Below the pieces are notes generated by a model. It did not search any database. It was not told where the DNA came from and saw only the letters and a list, made by a program, of their open reading frames with translations. This document shows, piece after piece, positions 5,134-5,333 of a stretch of DNA of 5,333 bases; position 1 is the stretch's first letter; the number at the start of each line of letters is the position of its first letter. The position numbers and the translations under genes were made by a program. The stretch is taken from positions 1 to 5,333 of the forward strand of contig JAJYVN010000212.1 in assembly GCA_021791995.1 (NCBI GenBank), given 5' to 3'. This DNA comes from Bacillota bacterium. GTDB lineage: Bacteria; Bacillota; Sulfobacillia; RBS10-35; JAJYVN01.

Positions 5134-5284
5134 GCGGGGAGTCATCCGGACCGGGCGGCCTGCTTTTAAAGGACGCATGGCGACAGCGGGATTAGGGTGA
5201 AGTCCCGAGGCGGGTGGAATTCGTATATCTGGGTATCCCCTTGACTGCCACACCTACTACCGGTAGTGGTCGTGGCTTTATTGC
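5134..5284. other. non-coding stretch with no clear gene
   Basis: No convincing reading frame, tRNA or recognised riboswitch is visible here. It holds a TTTTAAA run (5164-5170), a weak 5-bp stem CGGGA/TCCCG (5187-5191 with 5203-5207), a -35-like TTGACT (5241-5246) and the palindrome annotated separately. Confidence 0.4.
5248..5275. promoter_or_regulatory. 28-bp imperfect palindrome with a perfect 12-bp core
   Basis: The core ACTACCGGTAGT (5256-5267) is a perfect palindrome, flanked by CCAC (5248-5251) and GTGG (5272-5275), also complementary. Overall 11 of 14 positions pair, plus one T-G. A TTGACT hexamer ends 1 bp before it, though no good -10 follows at 17 bp. It may be a dimer-binding operator. 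On the + strand it is followed by CTTTATT, so a weak terminator for the small membrane ORF is the other reading. Confidence 0.4.
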
Positions 5285-5333
5285 TCAATGACGAGCGACG
5301 ATCTGCTCATAGGGTACAGGGTCCAGCTCCACC
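5285..5333 (-). CDS. possible C-terminal end of a - strand gene, 5' end outside window
   Basis: Read on the - strand from the window edge, one frame gives VELDPVPYEQIVARH and then TGA (5287-5285), using common codons only. That is consistent with the end of a gene co-oriented with its neighbours, but 15 residues cannot establish a family or even coding status. The opposite strand offers a competing reading: ATG at 5289 beginning MTSDDLLIGYRVQLH, with no SD and rarer codons (ATA, AGG). Confidence 0.3.
   Translation of the reverse strand, partial: VELDPVPYEQIVARH

Noticed and set aside
5134..5247. Riboswitch or structured RNA in the right-hand gap
   Set aside because: Only weak 4-5-bp stems are visible, and no conserved core of a riboswitch class I know could be matched.
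1..5333. CRISPR array, tRNA, rRNA or tandem repeats
   Set aside because: No regularly spaced repeats, no tRNA-like T-arm or CCA-type ends and no rRNA sequence were seen on either strand.

Overview
The window looks like chromosomal DNA from a moderately GC-rich bacterium (about 55-60 % G+C by eye). A Bacillota (Firmicutes) lineage fits best: strong purine-rich Shine-Dalgarno (SD) sites, TTG starts on two of the four complete genes, a YajQ protein, an HD-GYP phosphodiesterase, and at the left edge a DUF6431-like, transposase-associated protein. This placement is inference; there is no rRNA or other taxonomic marker.

Layout, left to right. Bases 1-502 (- strand) hold the N-terminal part of a zinc-ribbon plus helix-turn-helix protein of DUF6431 type, cut by the window edge and probably part of a mobile element. 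Bases 503-753 hold no gene but are rich in structure: two alternative 7-bp stems, and a 13-bp hairpin whose loop is a consensus SD sequence. Next come four complete genes, all on the - strand, transcribed right to left: a Gfo/Idh/MocA oxidoreductase (4710-3736), a second one (3616-2588), a YajQ-family nucleotide-binding protein (2497-2000) and an HD-GYP domain c-di-GMP phosphodiesterase (1863-754). The gaps are 119, 90 and 136 bp. The 119-bp gap holds a perfect 12-bp inverted repeat and an overlapping operator-like palindrome. The 90- and 136-bp gaps have no convincing terminator, so the second oxidoreductase, yajQ and the HD-GYP gene may be co-transcribed.

Bases 4711-5333 have no confidently identified gene. 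On the + strand a coding-like frame with no usable start (4774-4953) is followed, in the same frame and after two stops, by a 53-codon ORF (4972-5133) for a plausible single-pass membrane protein. Farther right are a 28-bp imperfect palindrome and, at the very edge, a possible 15-residue C-terminal end of a - strand gene.

Functionally, the two oxidoreductases suggest sugar or cyclitol oxidation-reduction or epimerisation. The yajQ/HD-GYP pair puts a putative c-di-GMP binder next to an enzyme expected to destroy c-di-GMP. No complete new system is evident. The best leads are the yajQ/HD-GYP pairing, the SD-in-loop hairpin and the small membrane ORF.
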